The translations under genes and the position numbers were made by a program. The notes below the pieces were generated by a model. It worked only from the letters and a program-made list of their open reading frames with translations. It made no database searches and had not been told where the DNA came from. Shown piece after piece: positions 62,599 through 64,000 of a stretch of DNA of 64,000 nucleotides. Each line of letters starts with the position of its first letter. The stretch's first letter is position 1. The DNA lies in the NCBI RefSeq assembly GCF_003712195.1, contig NZ_RDSD01000006.1:1-64000 (forward strand), given 5' to 3'. Source of the stretch: Proteiniphilum sp. X52. GTDB taxonomy: Bacteria; Bacteroidota; Bacteroidia; Bacteroidales; Dysgonomonadaceae.

Positions 62599-64000
62599 TC
62601 AATAGCCAGGATTTTGTTTCAGTGAAGGATTACGCTGCAACTCCTGCTGTGTAATAGGCCATAACATATGTTTTTCCTGGAAGGTGGCACCCCAGGGATT
62701 TTTTGCTCCGATCACATCGATAAACGTTACCACGCCCTTATTGTTTGCAGACGTTACCGGATATTTACGAGTACGTTGTATATCGTCCCATATTTTCATC
62801 TCGAGACTAAATTCACGGATACGTTCAGCCCATACCTGTTCAATAAAAGCTTCCCTTGAAAGAGCGCTCAATTGAGAAACAATCTGGGTCCTGGTCCTGG
62901 TTGTGTATGCACGGGCGCGCACATCCGCCAGATAGCCCACGGCCTCAGCGGTCACCCCTTCTGCCTGGGCGATAGCCTCAGCCGCGATCAGCAACACTTC
63001 GGCATAGCGGTAGATAGGGAAATCTTTTCCACTGATACCTGTTTCAAACATGGCTTCCTCATCAAGATAAAACCATGGAGAGGGTTGTTCAAATTGAGAC
63101 ATATTCCCATTCTGATCCGGATACTGGGTGAAGAAGAACTGTCTTTCCTGTATACGAAGGTCGTTTACCGGATCATAAGCATTGATCAATGTGGGCATCG
63201 GCCGGATCGCATTGTTGGTCAGGGTATATTTGAAAGTTCCCCAAGCCGCGGCATAAACGGGGAAAGAGAGTTGCACCCAACGGTTCTGGTAATCAGAGAT
63301 CGTGGCTGAACGCTCCCTGGTGAAAACATATTCCTTAAGGTTATCCTCCGTACGGAGAATGTTATATGCGCTATTCTCAGGCTCATTATCCCGATGCTGT
63401 GTCAGGCTATGTTTTCCGGCATCAATAACGCTTCTGGCCGCCGCGGCAGCATCCGCGTAACGGTTGGTGTTCAACGGGTAACCGCTCATTTGCAGATACA
63501 CATTCGCCAACAATGTTTCCGCAGTAGCTTTCGTAATCCTGAAACCATTATCAACAAATGCCGCGTCAGCCAAAACCGGGATCGCGTCTTTCAGATCCTG
63601 CTCGATCTGCGCATACACAGCGGACGAGGGGTCACGCGGAATATAAAGGTTCTCGAGCGACTCATAAGGTTCTGTTACCAGAGGTAGATCACCGTAGAAC
63701 TTGACCAAGTGGAAATAGTTGAAAGCACGGAAAAATTTTGCCTGTGCGATCAATCGTTCTTTCTCGCCCGCAGCAAAACTGACGTCTTCAATTCCCGGAA
63801 TATACTTCAATGCCGTATTGGCTCGGGCAATTGCTGTATAACAGTTAGCCCACAGTGTATTCATTTGGTTGGCGATATTAGACGCGCTGATAGTCAATTC
63901 CTGGCTGTACTGCACGATTACCTCCTGTCCTTTGTATTCATTGTCATACAAACCTGAAAGATAGGGTCCCCATGCAATGGTTGCTCCATTATACACCCCC
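62599..64000 (-). CDS. SusD/RagB-family lipoprotein (partial, 5' end outside window)
   Basis: The frame runs from the right edge to a stop at 62599, giving about 467 C-terminal residues. SusD features are clear: KFFRAFNYFHLVKFYGDLPLVTEPYES, VYAQIEQDLKDAIPVLAD, FPIYRYAEVLLIAAEAIAQAEGV and a C-terminal RIREFSLEMKIWDDIQRTRKYP, ending QNPGY. The N-terminal lipoprotein signal and its SusC partner must lie to the right of the window. This is the start of a second glycan uptake locus, separate from the one at 1-27 kb. Confidence 0.92.
   Translation of the reverse strand, partial: GVYNGATIAWGPYLSGLYDNEYKGQEVIVQYSQELTISASNIANQMNTLWANCYTAIARANTALKYIPGIEDVSFAAGEKERLIAQAKFFRAFNYFHLVKFYGDLPLVTEPYESLENLYIPRDPSSAVYAQIEQDLKDAIPVLADAAFVDNGFRITKATAETLLANVYLQMSGYPLNTNRYADAAAAARSVIDAGKHSLTQHRDNEPENSAYNILRTEDNLKEYVFTRERSATISDYQNRWVQLSFPVYAAAWGTFKYTLTNNAIRPMPTLINAYDPVNDLRIQERQFFFTQYPDQNGNMSQFEQPSPWFYLDEEAMFETGISGKDFPIYRYAEVLLIAAEAIAQAEGVTAEAVGYLADVRARAYTTRTRTQIVSQLSALSREAFIEQVWAERIREFSLEMKIWDDIQRTRKYPVTSANNKGVVTFIDVIGAKNPWGATFQEKHMLWPITQQELQRNPSLKQNPGY

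Overview
The window reads as a chromosomal segment of a Bacteroidota (Bacteroidales) bacterium. Evidence: three tandem SusC/SusD pairs under an ECF sigma/FecR pair, an Oar-like TonB receptor, a GroEL with a Gly-Met tail, and repeated TAnnTTTG-type -7 promoter motifs. The gene set resembles Dysgonomonadaceae-like anaerobes (Proteiniphilum/Petrimonas type), but that placement is inference. No rRNA, tRNA, CRISPR array or complete insertion sequence was seen.

1-27 kb, minus strand: a polysaccharide utilization locus (PUL). In transcription order it has an ECF sigma factor, a FecR-type anti-sigma factor, an STN-type SusC with SusD, a second STN-type SusC with SusD, a third SusC without STN plus SusD, a DUF1735-type surface lipoprotein, a DUF5107/TPR lipoprotein, a DUF4091/GH123-like enzyme with a CBM9-like tail, and a right-handed beta-helix lipoprotein that runs off the left edge and ends in near-identical 177-residue repeats. 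Opposite the 5' leaders of both STN-type SusC genes lies the same plus-strand unit: a perfect -7 motif overlapping the susC start codon, about 60 nt of leader, then a hairpin with a T tract. I read these as two paralogous cis-antisense small RNAs.

27-38 kb: a TonB-dependent receptor with a CxxC plug motif is divergent from a flavodoxin gene, which suggests iron-related biology. An Oar-like TonB receptor is followed by a BACON/OB-fold lipoprotein. groES-groEL follows.

38-54 kb, plus strand: a corrinoid uptake and late cobalamin biosynthesis cluster. It contains a BtuF-like binding protein, cobO, btuC, btuD, a cobalamin riboswitch, a BtuB-like receptor, a small secreted DUF4430 (transcobalamin-like) protein coupled to cobU, then cobT, cobS, cobC, an unrelated AAA-type ATPase, cobQ, a CobD-type decarboxylase, cbiB and a DUF192 protein. 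No corrin-ring genes are present, so the cluster fits import of corrinoids, adenosylation, amidation and nucleotide-loop assembly. Many intergenic gaps here hold tandem arrays with an exact 7-bp period but different heptamer sequences. One gap holds a 15-bp-period array. Two arrays run into the 3' ends of flanking genes.

54-64 kb: an S9 prolyl-oligopeptidase-type peptidase and a short-chain dehydrogenase (minus strand), a DUF2007 gene bracketed by two copies of a roughly 190-bp MITE, an AI-2E-type permease, clpC, and the 3' part of another SusD gene that continues past the right edge.
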